Below, piece after piece: positions 50,612-63,539 of a stretch of DNA of 64,000 nt; the stretch's first letter is position 1; each line of letters starts with the position of its first letter. Where the stretch lies: positions 310,001 to 374,000 of the forward strand of contig NW_025316730.1 of NCBI RefSeq assembly GCF_910594005.1, in the 5' to 3' direction. The stretch comes from Cervus elaphus (lineage: Eukaryota > Chordata > Mammalia > Artiodactyla > Cervidae). The notes under the pieces are model-generated. The model was not told the DNA's origin, ran no database searches, and saw nothing but the letters and a program-made list of their open reading frames with translations. A program made the translations under genes and the position numbers.

Positions 50612-53600
50612 GAAAGACCTAGTTCCCCACATCATCGCGACCGGAGGCCTCACATCCTTTGATAACTCCAGAGGTACGCAGAGATCCGCGCCTCCAAAGG
50701 AGACGAAGCCTGAATCCTCGTGAAAATTGATAGGAGTCCCAGGACTCCTGTGGCACGTGGAAAGGGACCCATAGTCTCACGCCTCATCTGGAGAGGCATC
50801 CCAATTGCCCTGCCAAGCCTCGAGGAGAATCCCGAGTTGTCCCTCGCAACTAGGCAGAAGTTCTGACGTCGCTGAACAAACACGTGTGTGGAAGGGCCAT
50901 CCCCGTTGTAACTTGAGAATATACCCCAGGTTCCCGCCGCAACTCGAGAAAAACCATGAGACTTCCCCCTCGCCACGAGATCAGGACCGATTCTGCTGCA
51001 CTGTGTGCAGAGCAATTCCGTGTTGCACATTACACATGAAAGGAGCCTTGATTTCCTTGATGGCACTCCAGAGAAACCCCAAGAACACTGTTTCAAGGCT
51101 AGAGGGATCCTGAGGTCACTCTAGCAACACGAAAGAGCTCCGTGGACCAAAAATCAACTCGAGATGAGAGGTTAGTCCCTGGCTTCGACTCCAGAGGAAT
51201 ACCACCTTACCAAAAGCACCTCAAGAGGAGGCTTCTCGCAGCTTTAGGTATGTGAGAGGGACCCTGAGTTTGCGGCCTCAAGTGGAATGGACACCGTGAT
51301 GCCCTGACTCGAAATAAGGCTGGATATCCCTGCAGTGACTTGAATGCAGGCTCGTCTTGCATCTCCCAAGACGAAAGGATGTCTGAATCCCCTGTGGAGA
51401 CCACAGAGAAAGACCTAGTTCCCCACCTCATCGCGACCGGAGGCCTCACATCCTTTGAAAACTCCAGAGGTATGCGGAGATCAGTGCCTCCAAAGGAGAT
51501 GATGCCTGACTCCTCGTGAAACTTGATAGGAGTCCCAGGTTTCCTGTGGCACGTGGAAAGGGACACTTGGTCTCCCGCCTCAGCTGGAGAGGCGTCCCAA
51601 TTGCCCGGCCAAGCCTCGAGGAGAATTCCGAGTTGTCCCTCGCAACTAGGCAGAAGTTCTGACGTCGCTGAACAAACACGTGTGTGGAAGGGCCATCCCC
51701 GTCATAACTCGAGAATATGGCCCAGGTTACCGCCGCAACTCGAGAAAAACCATGAGACTTCCCCCTCGCCGCGAGATCAGGACCGATTTCGCTGCACTGT
51801 GTGCAGAGCAATTCCGTGTTGTACATCACACATGAAAGGAGCCTTTGTTTCCTTGATGGCACTACAGAGAAACCCCAAGAACACTGTTTCAAGGCTAGAG
51901 GCTTCCTGAAGTCACTGTAGCAACACGAAAGAGCTCCGTGGACCAAAAATCAACTCGAGATGAGAGGTGAGTCCCTGGCTTCGACTCCAGAGGAATACCA
52001 CCTTACCACAAGCACCTCAAGAGGAGGCTTCTCTCAGCTCTAGGTATGTGAGAGGGACCCTGAGTATGCGGCCACAAGTGGAATGGACACCGCGATGCCA
52101 TGACACGAAATAAGGCCGGATATCCCTGCAGTGACTTGAATGCAGGCTCGTCTTGCATCTCCCAAGATGAAAGGATGTCTGAATCCCCTGTGGAGACCAC
52201 AGAGAAAGACCTAGTTCCCTACCTCATCACGACCGGATGCCTCACATCCTTTGAAAACTCCAGAGGTACGCGGAGATCAGTGCCTCCAAAGGAGACGATG
52301 CCTGACTCCTCGTCAAACTTGATAGGAGTCCCAGGATTCCTGTGGCACGTGGAAAGGGACCCTTGGTCTCCCGCCTCAGCTGGAGAGGCGTCCCAATTGC
52401 CCTGCCAAGCCTCGAGGAGAATTCCGAGTTTTCCCTCGCAACTAGGCAGGAGTCCTGACGTCGCTGAACAAACACATGTGTGGAAGGGCCATCCCCATCG
52501 TAACTCGAGAATATAGCCCAGGTTCCCGCCGCAACTCGAGAAAAACCATGAGACTTCCCCCTCGCCGCGAGATGAGGCCCGATTCCACTACACTGCGTGC
52601 AGAGCAATTCCGTGTTGCACATCACACATGAAAGGAGCCTTGATTTCCTAGATGGCACTCCAGAGTAACCCCAAGAACACTGTTTCAAGGCTAGAGGGAT
52701 CCTGAGGTCACTGTAGCAACACGAAAGAGCTCCGTGGACCAAAAATCAACTCGAGATGAGAGGTTAGTCCCTAACTTCGACTCCAGAGGAATACCACCTT
52801 ACCAAAAGCACCTCAAGAGGAGGCTTCTCGCAGCTTTAGGTATGTGATAGGGACCCTGAGTTTGCGGCCTCAAGTGGAATGGACACCGCGATGCCCTGAC
52901 TCGAAATAAGGCCGGATATCCCTGCAGTGACTTGAATGCAGGCTCGTCTTGCACCTCCCAAGACAAGAGGATGTCTGAATCCCCCGTGGAGACCACAGAG
53001 AAAGACCTAGTTCCCCACCTCATCGCGACCGGAGGCCTCACATCCTTTGAAAACTCCAGAGGTACACGGAGATCAGTGCCTCCAAAGGAGACGAGGCCTG
53101 ACTCCTCGTGAAACTTGATAGGAGTCCCAGAATTCCTGTGGCACGTGGAAAGGGACGCTTGGTCTCCCGCCTCAGCTGGAGAAGCGTCCCAATTTCCCTG
53201 CCAAGCCTCGAGGAGAATCCCGAGTTTTCCCTCGCAACTAGGCAGGAGTCCTGAGGTGGCTAAACAAACATGTGGTTGGAAGGGCTATCCCCGTCGTAAC
53301 TCGAGAATATACCCCAGGTTCCCGCCCCAACTCGAGAAAAACCATGAGAGTTCCCCCTCGAAGCAAAATGAGGCCCGATTCCCCTGCACTGCGTGCAGAG
53401 CAATTCCGTGTTGCACATCACACATGAAAGGAGCCTTGATTTCCTTGATGGCACTCCAGAGAAACCCCAAGAACACTGTTTCAAGGCTCGAGGGATCCTG
53501 AGGTCACTGTAGCAACACGAAAGAGCTCCGTGGACCAAAAATCAACTCGAGATGAGGGGTTAGTCCCTGGCTTCGACTCCAGAGGACTACCACCTTACCA

Positions 53601-55610
53601 CAAGCACCTCAAGAGGAGGCTTCTCTCAGCTCTAGCTATGTGCTGAGTTTGCAGCCTCAAGTGGAATGGACACCGTGATACCCTGACTCAAAATAAGGCC
53701 GGATATCCCTGCAGTGACTTGAATGCAGGCTCGTCTTGCATCTCCCAAGACGAAAGGATGTCTGAATCCCCTGTGGAGACCACAGAGAAAGACCTAGTTC
53801 CCCACCTCATCGCGACCAGAGGCCTCACATTCTTTGAAAACTCCAGTGGTACGCGGAGATCAGTGCCTCCAAAGGAGACGATGCCTGATTTCTCGTGATA
53901 CTTGATAGGAGTCCCAGGATTCCTGTGGCACGTGGAAAGGGACCCTTGGTCTCCCGCCTCAGCTGGAGAGGCGTCCCAATGGCCCTGCCAAGCCTCGAGG
54001 AGAATCCCGAGTTGTCCCTCGTATCTAGGCAGGAGTCCTGACGTCGCTGAACAAACACGTGTGTGTAAGGGCCATCCCCGTCGTAACTCGAGAATATACC
54101 CCAGGTTCCCGCCGCAACTCGAGAAAAACCATGAGGCTTCCCCCTCGCCGCGAGATGAGGCCTGATTCCCCTGAACTGCGTGGAGAGCAATTCCGTGTTG
54201 CACATCACACATAAAAGGAGCCTTGATTTCCTTGATGGCACTCCAGAGAAACCCCAACAACACTGTTTCAAGGCTAGAGGGATCCTTAGTTCACTGTAGC
54301 AACACGAAAGAGCTCCGTGGACCAAAAATCAACTCGAGATGAAAGGTTAGTCCCTGGCTTCGACTCCAGAGGAATACCACCTTACCACAAGCACCTCAAG
54401 AGGAGGCTTCTCTCAGCTCTAGGTATGTGAGAGGGACCCTGAGTTGCGGCCTTAATTGGAATGGCACCGCGATGCCCTGACTCGAAATAAGGCCGGATAT
54501 CCCTGCAGTGACTTGAATGCAGGCTCGTCTTGCATCTCCCAAGATGAAAGGATGTCTGAATCCCCTGTGGAGACCACAGAGAAAGACCTAGTTTCCCACC
54601 TCATCGCGACCGGAGGCCTCACATCCTTTGAAAACTCCAGAGGTACGCGGAGATCAGTGCCTCCAAAGGAGACGATACCTGACTCCTCGTGAAACTTGAT
54701 AGGAGTCCCAGGATTCTTGTGGCACGTGGAAAGGGACACTTGGTCTCCTGCCTCAGCTGGAGAGGCGTCCCAATTGCCCTGCCAAGCCTCGAGGACAATC
54801 CCGAGTTGTCCCTCGCAACTAGGCAGGAGTCCTGACGTCGCTGAACAAACACGTGTGTGGCAGGGCCATCCCCGTCGTAACTCGAGAATATACCCCAGGT
54901 TCCCGTCGCAACTCGAGAAAAACCATGAGACTTCCCCCTCGCCGCGAGATGAGGCCCGATTCCCCTGCACTGCGTGCAGAGCAATTCAGTGTCGCACATC
55001 ACACATGAATGGAGCCTTGATTTCCTTGATGGCACTTCAGAGAAACCCCAAGAACACTGTTTCAAGGCTAGAGGGATCCTGAGGTCACTGTAGCAACACG
55101 AAAGTGCTCCGTGGACCAAAAATCAACTCGAGATGAGAGGTTAGTCCCTGGCTTCGACTCCAGAGGAATACCACCTTACCACAAGCACCTCAAGAGGAGG
55201 CTTCTCTCAGCTCTAGCTATGTGCTGAGTTTGCAGCCTCAAGTGGAATGGACACCGCGATGCCCTGACTCAAAATAAGGCCGGATATCCCTGCAGTGACT
55301 TGAATACAGGCTCTTCTTCTATCTCCCAAGACGAAAGGTTGTCTGAATCCCCTGTGGAGACCACAGAAAAAGACCTAGTTCCCCACCTCATCGCGACCGG
55401 AGGCCTCACATCCTTTGAAAACTCCAGAGGTACGCGGAGATCAGTGCCTCCAAAGGAGACGATGCCTGACTCCTCGTGAAACTTGATAGGAGTCCCAGGA
55501 TTCCTGTGGCACGTGAAAGGGACCCTTGGTCTCCCGCCTCAGCTGGAGAGGCGTCCCAATGGCCCTGCCAAGCCTCGAGGAGAATCCCGAGTTGTCCCTC
55601 GCAACTAGGC
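50360..55610. repeat. Seven-monomer higher-order repeat G, copy 1
   Basis: Repeated at 55902-61152 with a constant offset of 5,542 bp. Anchor pairs are 50420/55962, 51207/56749, 52003/57545, 52799/58341, 53595/59137, 54382/59924 and 55176/60718. Shared rare variants include GAGATCCGCGCC, CCCATAGTCTCAC, GATCAGGACCGATT, CCCAGGTTTCC, GCATGACACG, CTCGTCAAACTTG, GGTGGCTAAACAAACATG, GTGATACTTGATAGG, GAGTTGCGGCC and CTCTTCTTCTATC. Three of the seven monomers carry the 9-bp deletion fully inside the unit (50467, 53642, 55223). Only scattered single-base differences were noticed. Confidence 0.92.
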
Positions 55611-55901
55611 CGGAGTCCTGACGTCGCTGAACAAACACGTGGGTGGAAGGGCCATCCCTGTCGTAACTCGAGAGTATACCCCAGATTCCCGCCGCAACTC
55701 GAGAAAAACCATGAGACTTCCCCCTCGCCGCGAGATGAGGCCCGATTCCCCTGCAATGCGTGCAGAGCAATTCAGTGTTGCACATCACACATGAAAGGAG
55801 CCTTGATTTCCTTGATGGCACTCCAGAGAAACCCCAAGAACACTGTTTCAAGGCTAGAGGGATCCTGAGGTTACTGTAGCAACAGGAAAGAGGTCCGTGG
55901 A

Positions 55902-58900
55902 CCAAAAATCAACTCGAGATGAGAGGTTAGTCCCTGGCTTCGACTCCAGAGTAATACCACCTTACCACAAGCACCTCAAGAGGAGGCTTCTCTTAGCTCT
56001 AGCTATGTGCTGAGTTTGCGGCCTCAAGTGGAATGGACACCGCGATGCCCTGACTCAAAATAAGGCCGGATATCCCTGCAGTGACTTGAATGCAGGCTCG
56101 TCTTGCATCTCCCAAGACGAAAGGATGTCTGAATCCCCTGTGGAGACCACAGAGAAAGACCTAGTTCCCCACATCATCGCGACCGGAGGCCTCACATCCT
56201 TTGATAACTCCAGAGGTACGCAGAGATCCGCGCCTCCAAAGGAGACGAAGCCTGAATCCTCGTGAAAATTGATAGGAGTCCCAGGACTCCTGTGGCACGT
56301 GGAAAGGGACCCATAGTCTCACGCCTCAGCTGGAGAGGCATCCCAATTGCCCTGCCAAGCCTCGAGGAGAATCCCGAGTTGTCCCTCGCAACTAGGCAGA
56401 AGTTCTGACGTCGCTGAACAAACACGTGTGTGGAAGGGCCATCCCCGTTGTAACTTGAGAATATACCCCAGGTTCCCGCCGCAACTCGAGAAAAACCATG
56501 AGACTTCCCCCTCGCCACGAGATCAGGACCGATTCTGCTGCACTGTGTGCAGAGCAATTCCGTGTTGCACATTACACATGAAAGGAGCCTTGATTTCCTT
56601 GATGGCACTCCAGAGAAACCCCAAGAACACTGTTTCAAGGCTAGAGGGATCCTGAGGTCACTCTAGCAACACGAAAGAGCTCCGTGGACCAAAAATCAAC
56701 TCGAGATGAGAGGTTAGTCCCTGGCTTCGACTCCAGAGGAATACCACCTTACCAAAAGCACCTCAAGAGGAGGCTTCTCGCAGCTTTAGGTATGTGAGAG
56801 GGACCCTGAGTTTGCGGCCTCAAGTGGAATGGACACCGTGATGCCCTGACTCGAAATAACGCCGGATATCCCTGCAGTGACTTGAATGCAGGCTCGTCTT
56901 GCATCTCCCAAGACGAAAGGATGTCTGAATCCCCTGTGGAGACCACAGAGAAAGACCTAGTTCCCCACCTCATCGCGACCGGAGGCCTCACATCCTTTGA
57001 AAACTCCAGAGGTATGCGGAGATCAGTGCCTCCAAAGGAGATGATGCCTGACTCCTCGTGAAACTTGATAGGAGTCCCAGGTTTCCTGTGGCACGTGGAA
57101 AGGGACACTTGGTCTCCCGCCTCAGCTGGAGAGGCGTCCCAATTGCCCGGCCAAGCCTCGAGGAGAATTCCGAGTTGTCCCTCGCAACTAGGCAGAAGTT
57201 CTGACGTCGCTGAACAAACACGTGTGTGGAAGGGCCATCCCCGTCATAACTCGAGAATATGGCCCAGGTTACCGCCGCAACTCGAGAAAAACCATGAGAC
57301 TTCCCCCTCGCCGCGAGATCAGGACCGATTTCGCTGCACTGTGTGCAGAGCAATTCCGTGTTGTACATCACACATGAAAGGAGCCTTTGTTTCCTTGATG
57401 GCACTACAGAGAAACCCCAAGAACACTGTTTCAAGGCTAGAGGCTTCCTGAAGTCACTGTAGCAACACGAAAGAGCTCCGTGGACCAAAAATCAACTCGA
57501 GATGAGAGGTGAGTCCCTGGCTTCGACTCCAGAGGAATACCACCTTACCACAAGCACCTCAAGAGGAGGCTTCTCTCAGCTCTAGGTATGTGAGAGGGAC
57601 CCTGAGTATGCGGCCACAAGTGGAATGGACACCGCGATGCCATGACACGAAATAAGGCCGGATATCCCTGCAGTGACTTGAATGCAGGCTCGTCTTGCAT
57701 CTCCCAAGATGAAAGGATGTCTGAATCCCCTGTGGAGACCACAGAGAAAGACCTAGTTCCCTACCTCATCACGACCGGATGCCTCACATCCTTTGAAAAC
57801 TCCAGAGGTACGCGGAGATCAGTGCCTCCAAAGGAGACGATGCCTGACTCCTCGTCAAACTTGATAGGAGTCCCAGGATTCCTGTGGCACGTGGAAAGGG
57901 ACCCTTGGTCTCCCGCCTCAGCTGGAGAGGCGTCCCAATTGCCCTGCCAAGCCTCGAGGAGAATTCCGAGTTTTCCCTCGCAACTAGGCAGGAGTCCTGA
58001 CGTCGCTGAACAAACACATGTGTGGAAGGGCCATCCCCATCGTAACTCGAGAATATAGCCCAGGTTCCCGCCGCAACTCGAGAAAAACCATGAGACTTCC
58101 CCCTCGCCGCGAGATGAGGCCCGATTCCACTACACTGCGTGCAGAGCAATTCCGTGTTGCACATCACACATGAAAGGAGCCTTGATTTCCTAGATGGCAC
58201 TCCAGAGTAACCCCAAGAACACTGTTTCAAGGCTAGAGGGATCCTGAGGTCACTGTAGCAACACGAAAGAGCTCCGTGGACCAAAAATCAACTCGAGATG
58301 AGAGGTTAGTCCCTAACTTCGACTCCAGAGGAATACCACCTTACCAAAAGCACCTCAAGAGGAGGCTTCTCGCAGCTTTAGGTATGTGATAGGGACCCTG
58401 AGTTTGCGGCCTCAAGTGGAATGGACACCGCGATGCCCTGACTCGAAATAAGGCCGGATATCCCTGCAGTGACTTGAATGCAGGCTCGTCTTGCACCTCC
58501 CAAGACAAGAGGATGTCTGAATCCCCCGTGGAGACCACAGAGACAGACCTAGTTCCCCACCTCATCGCGACCGGAGGCCTCACATACTTTGAAAACTCCA
58601 GAGGTACACGGAGATCAGTGCCTCCAAAGGAGACGAGGCCTGACTCCTCGTGAAACTTGATAGGAGTCCCAGAATTCCTGTGGCACGTGGAAAGGGACGC
58701 TTGGTCTCCCGCCTCAGCTGGAGAGGCGTCCCAATTTCCCTGCCAAGCCTCGAGGAGAATCCCGAGTTTTCCCTCGCAACTAGGCAGGAGTCCTGAGGTG
58801 GCTAAACAAACATGTGGTTGGAAGGGCTATCCCCGTCGTAACTCGAGAATATACCCCAGGTTCCCGCCCCAACTCGAGAAAAACCATGAGAGTTCCCCCT

Positions 58901-61152
58901 CGAAGCAAAATGAGGCCCGATTCCCCTGCACTGCGTGCAGAGCAATTCCGTGTTGCACATCACACATGAAAGGAGCCTTGATTTCCTTGATGGCACTCCA
59001 GAGAAACCCCAAGAACACTGTTTCAAGGCTCGAGGGATCCTGAGGTCACTGTAGCAACACGAAAGAGCTCCGTGGACCAAAAATCAACTCGAGATGAGGG
59101 GTTAGTCCCTGGCTTCGACTCCAGAGGACTACCACCTTACCACAAGCACCTCAAGAGGAGGCTTCTCTCAGCTCTAGCTATGTGCTGAGTTTGCAGCCTC
59201 AAGTGGAATGGACACCGTGATACCCTGACTCAAAATAAGGCCGGATATCCCTGCAGTGACTTGAATGCAGGCTCGTCTTGCATCTCCCAAGACGAAAGGA
59301 TGTCTGAATCCCCTGTGGAGACCACAGAGAAAGACCTAGTTCCCCACCTCATCGCGACCGGAGGCCTCACATTCTTTGAAAACTCCAGTGGTACGCGGAG
59401 ATCAGTGCCTCCAAAGGAGACGATGCCTGATTTCTCGTGATACTTGATAGGAGTCCCAGGATTCCTGTGGCACGTGGAAAGGGACCCTTGGTCTCCCGCC
59501 TCAGCTGGAGAGGCGTCCCAATGGCCCTGCCAAGCCTCGAGGAGAATCCCGAGTTGTCCCTCGTATCTAGGCAGGAGTCCTGACGTCGCTGAACAAACAC
59601 GTGTGTGTAAGGGCCATCCCCGTCGTAACTCGAGAATATACCCCAGGTTCCCGCCGCAACTCGAGAAAAACCATGAGGCTTCCCCCTCGCCGCGAGATGA
59701 GGCCTGATTCCCCTGAACTGCGTGGAGAGCAATTCCGTGTTGCACATCACACATAAAAGGAGCCTTGATTTCCTTGATGGCACTCCAGAGAAACCCCAAG
59801 AACACTGTTTCAAGGCTAGAGGGATCCTTAGTTCACTGTAGCAACACGAAAGAGCTCCGTGGACCAAAAATCAACTCGAGATGAAAGGTTAGTCCCTGGC
59901 TTCGACTCCAGAGGAATACCACCTTACCACAAGCACCTCAAGAGGAGGCTTCTCTCAGCTCTAGGTATGTGAGAGGGACCCTGAGTTGCGGCCTTAATTG
60001 GAATGGCACCGCGATGCCCTGACTCGAAATAAGGCCGGATATCCCTGCAGTGACTTGAATGCAGGCTCGTCTTGCATCTCCCAAGATGAAAGGATGTCTG
60101 AATCCCCTGTGGAGACCACAGAGAAAGACCTAGTTTCCCACCTCATCGCGACCGGAGGCCTCACATCCTTTGAAAACTCCAGAGGTACGCGGAGATCAGT
60201 GCCTCCAAAGGAGACGATACCTGACTCCTCGTGAAACTTGATAGGAGTCCCAGGATTCTTGTGGCACGTGGAAAGGGACACTTGGTCTCCTGCCTCAGCT
60301 GGAGAGGCGTCCCAATTGCCCTGCCAAGCCTCGAGGACAATCCCGAGTTGTCCCTCGCAACTAGGCAGGAGTCCTGACGTCGCTGAACAAACACGTGTGT
60401 GGCAGGGCCATCCCCGTCGTAACTCGAGAATATACCCCAGGTTCCCGTCGCAACTCGAGAAAAACCATGAGACTTCCCCCTCGCCGCGAGATGAGGCCCG
60501 ATTCCCCTGCACTGCGTGCAGAGCAATTCAGTGTCGCACATCACACATGAATGGAGCCTTGATTTCCTTGATGGCACTTCAGAGAAACCCCAAGAACACT
60601 GTTTCAAGGCTAGAGGGATCCTGAGGTCACTGTAGCAACACGAAAGTGCTCCGTGGACCAAAAATCAAATCGAGATGAGAGGTTAGTCCCTGGCTTCGAC
60701 TCCAGAGGAATACCACCTTACCACAAGCACCTCAAGAGGAGGCTTCTCTCAGCTCTAGCTATGTGCTGAGTTTGCAGCCTCAAGTGGAATGGACACCGCG
60801 ATGCCCTGACTCAAAATAAGGCCGGATATCCCTGCAGTGACTTGAATACAGGCTCTTCTTCTATCTCCCAAGACGAAAGGTTGTCTGAATCCCCTGTGGA
60901 GACCACAGAAAAAGACCTAGTTCCCCACCTCATCGCGACCGGAGGCCTCACATCCTTTGAAAACTCCAGAGGTACGCGGAGATCAGTGCCTCCAAAGGAG
61001 ACGATGCCTGACTCCTCGTGAAACTTGATAGGAGTCCCAGGATTCCTGTGGCACGTGAAAGGGACCCTTGGTCTCCCGCCTCAGCTGGAGAGGCGTCCCA
61101 ATGGCCCTGCCAAGCCTCGAGGAGAATCCCGAGTTGTCCCTCGCAACTAGGC
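55902..61152. repeat. Seven-monomer higher-order repeat G, copy 2
   Basis: Partner of 50360-55610. The copies are separated by about 290 bp, which resembles the monomer near 48.6 kb. The match ends at about 61152, where copy 1 reads GGCCGGAGTCCTGACGTCG and this copy reads GAGGTGGCTAAAC. From that point this copy runs directly into block H. Confidence 0.92.
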
Positions 61153-63525
61153 AGGAGTCCTGAGGTGGCTAAACAAACATGTGGGTGGAAGGGCCATCCC
61201 CGTCGTAACTCGAGAATATACCCCAGGTTCCCGCCGCAACTCGAGAAAAACCATGAGAGTTCCCCCTCGAAGCAAAATGAGGCCCGATTCCCCTGCACTG
61301 CGTGCAGAGCAATTCCGTGTTGCACATCACACATGAAAGGAGCCTTGATTTCCTTGATGGCACTCCAGAGAAACCCCAAGAACACTGTTTCAAGGCTAGA
61401 GGGATCCTGAGGTCACTGTAGCAACACGAAAGAGCTCCGTGGACCAAAATCAACTCGAGATGAGGGATAAGTCCCTGGCTTCGACTCCAGAGGAATAGCA
61501 CCTTACCACAAGCACCTCAAGAGGAGGCTTCTCTCAGCTCTAGCTATGTGCTGAGTTTGCAGCCTCAAGTGGAATGGACACCGCGATGCCCTGACTCAAA
61601 ATAAGGCCGGATATCCCTGCAGTGACTTGAATGCAGGCTCGTCTTGCATCTCCCAAGATGAAAGGATGTCTGAATCCCCTGTGGAGACCACAGAGAAAGA
61701 CCTAGTTCCCCACCTCATCGCGACCGGAGGCCTCACATTCTTTGAAAATTCCAGTGGTACGCGGAGATCAGTGCCTCCAAAGGAGACGATGCCTGATTCC
61801 TCGTGATACTTGATAGGAGTCCCAGGATTCCTGTGGCACGTGGAAAGGGACCCTTGGTCTCCCGCCTCAGCTGGAGAGGCGTCCCAATTGCCCTGCCAAG
61901 CCTCGAGGAGAATCCCGAGTTGTCACACGCAACAAGGCAGGAGTCCTGACGTCGCTGAACAAACACGTGTGTGTAAGGGCCATCCCTGTCGTAACTCGAG
62001 AATATACCCCAGGTTCCCGCCGCAACTCGAGAAAAACCATGAGGCTTCCCCCTCGCCGCGAGATGAGGCCTGATTCCCCTGAACTGTGTGCAGAGCAATT
62101 CCGTATTGCACATCACACATAAAAGGAGCCTTGATTTCCTTGATGGCACTCCAGAGAAACCCCAAGAACACTGTTTCAAGGCTAGAGGGATCCTTAGTTC
62201 ACTGTAGCAACACGAAAGAGCTCCGGGGACCAAAAATCAACTCGAGATGAAAGGTTAGTCCCTGGCTTCGACTCCAGAGGAATACCACCTTACCACAAGC
62301 ACCTCAAGAGGAGGCTTCTCTCAGCTCTAGGTATGTGAGAGGGACCCTGAGTTGCGGCCTTAATTGGAATGGACACCGCGATGCCCTGACTCGAAATAAG
62401 GCCGGATATCCCTGCAGTGACTTGAATGCAGGCTCGTCTTGCATCTCCCAAGGTGAAAGGATGTCTGAATCCCCTGTGGAGACCACAGAGAAAGACCTAG
62501 TTTCCCACCTCATTGCGAACGGAGCCCTCACATCCTTTGAAAACTCCAGAGGTACGCGGAGATCAGTGCCTCCAAAGGAGACGATGCCTGACTCCTCGTG
62601 AAACTTGATAGGAGTCCCAGGATTCCTGTGGCACGTTTTAAGGGAGCCTTGGTCTCCCGCCTCAGCTGGAGAGGCGTCCCAATTGCCCTGCTAAGACTCG
62701 AGAACAATCCCGAGTTGTCCCTCGCAACTAGGCAGGAGTCCTGACGGCGCTGAACAAACACGTGTGTGGCAGGGCCATCCCCGTCGTAACTCGAGAATAT
62801 ACCCCAGGTTCCCGCCGCAACTCGAGAAAAACCATGAGACTTCCCCCTCGCCGCGAGATGAGGCCTGATTCCCCTGCACTGCGTGCAGAGCAATTCAGTG
62901 TCGCACATCACACATGAAAGGAGCCTTGATTTCCTTGATGGCACTTCAGAGAAACCCCAAGAACACTGTTTCAAGACTAGAGGGATCCTGAGGTCACTGT
63001 AGCAACACGAAAGAGCTACATGGACCAAAAATCAACTCGAGATGAGAGGTTAGTCCCTGGCTTCGACTCCAGAGGAATACCACCTTACCACAAGCACCTC
63101 AAGAGGAGGCTTCTCTCAGCTCTAGCTATGTGCTGAGTTTGCAGCCTCAAGTGGAATGGACACCGCGATGCCCTGACTCAAAATAAGGCCGGATATCCCT
63201 GCAGTGACTTGAATACAGGCTCTTCTTCTATCTCCCAAGACGAAAGGATGTCTGAATCCCCTGTGGAGACCACAGAAAAAGACCTAGTTTCCCACCTCAT
63301 CGCGACCGGAGGCCTCACATCCTTTGAAAACTCCAGAGGTACGCGGAGATCAGTGCCTCCAAAGGAGACGATGCCTGACTCCTCGTGAAACTTGATAGGA
63401 GTCCCAGGATTCCTGTGGCACGTGGAAAGGGACCCTTGGTCTCCCGCCTCAGCTGGAGAGGCGTCCCAATGGCCCTGCCAAGCCTCGAGGAGAATCCCGA
63501 GTTGTCCCTCGCAACTAGGCAGGAG
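61153..63525. repeat. Three-monomer block H, a further copy of 58788-61155
   Basis: This stretch repeats the immediately preceding 2,367 bp. Matches are GAGGTGGCTAAAC at 58795/61162, GTGATACTTGATAGG at 59438/61804, GGCTTCCCCCTCG at 59677/62043, GAGTTGCGGCC at 59985/62350 and CTCTTCTTCTATC at 60854/63221. It shows more private differences than block G, for example GTCACACGCAACAAGG near 61922, GTTTTAAGGGAGCC near 62636 and CTAAGACTCGAGAAC near 62691. A one-base shortening, CCAAAATC, lies near 61445. It is the third occurrence in the window of this part of block G. Confidence 0.87.
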
Positions 63526-63539
63526 TCCTGACGTCGCTG

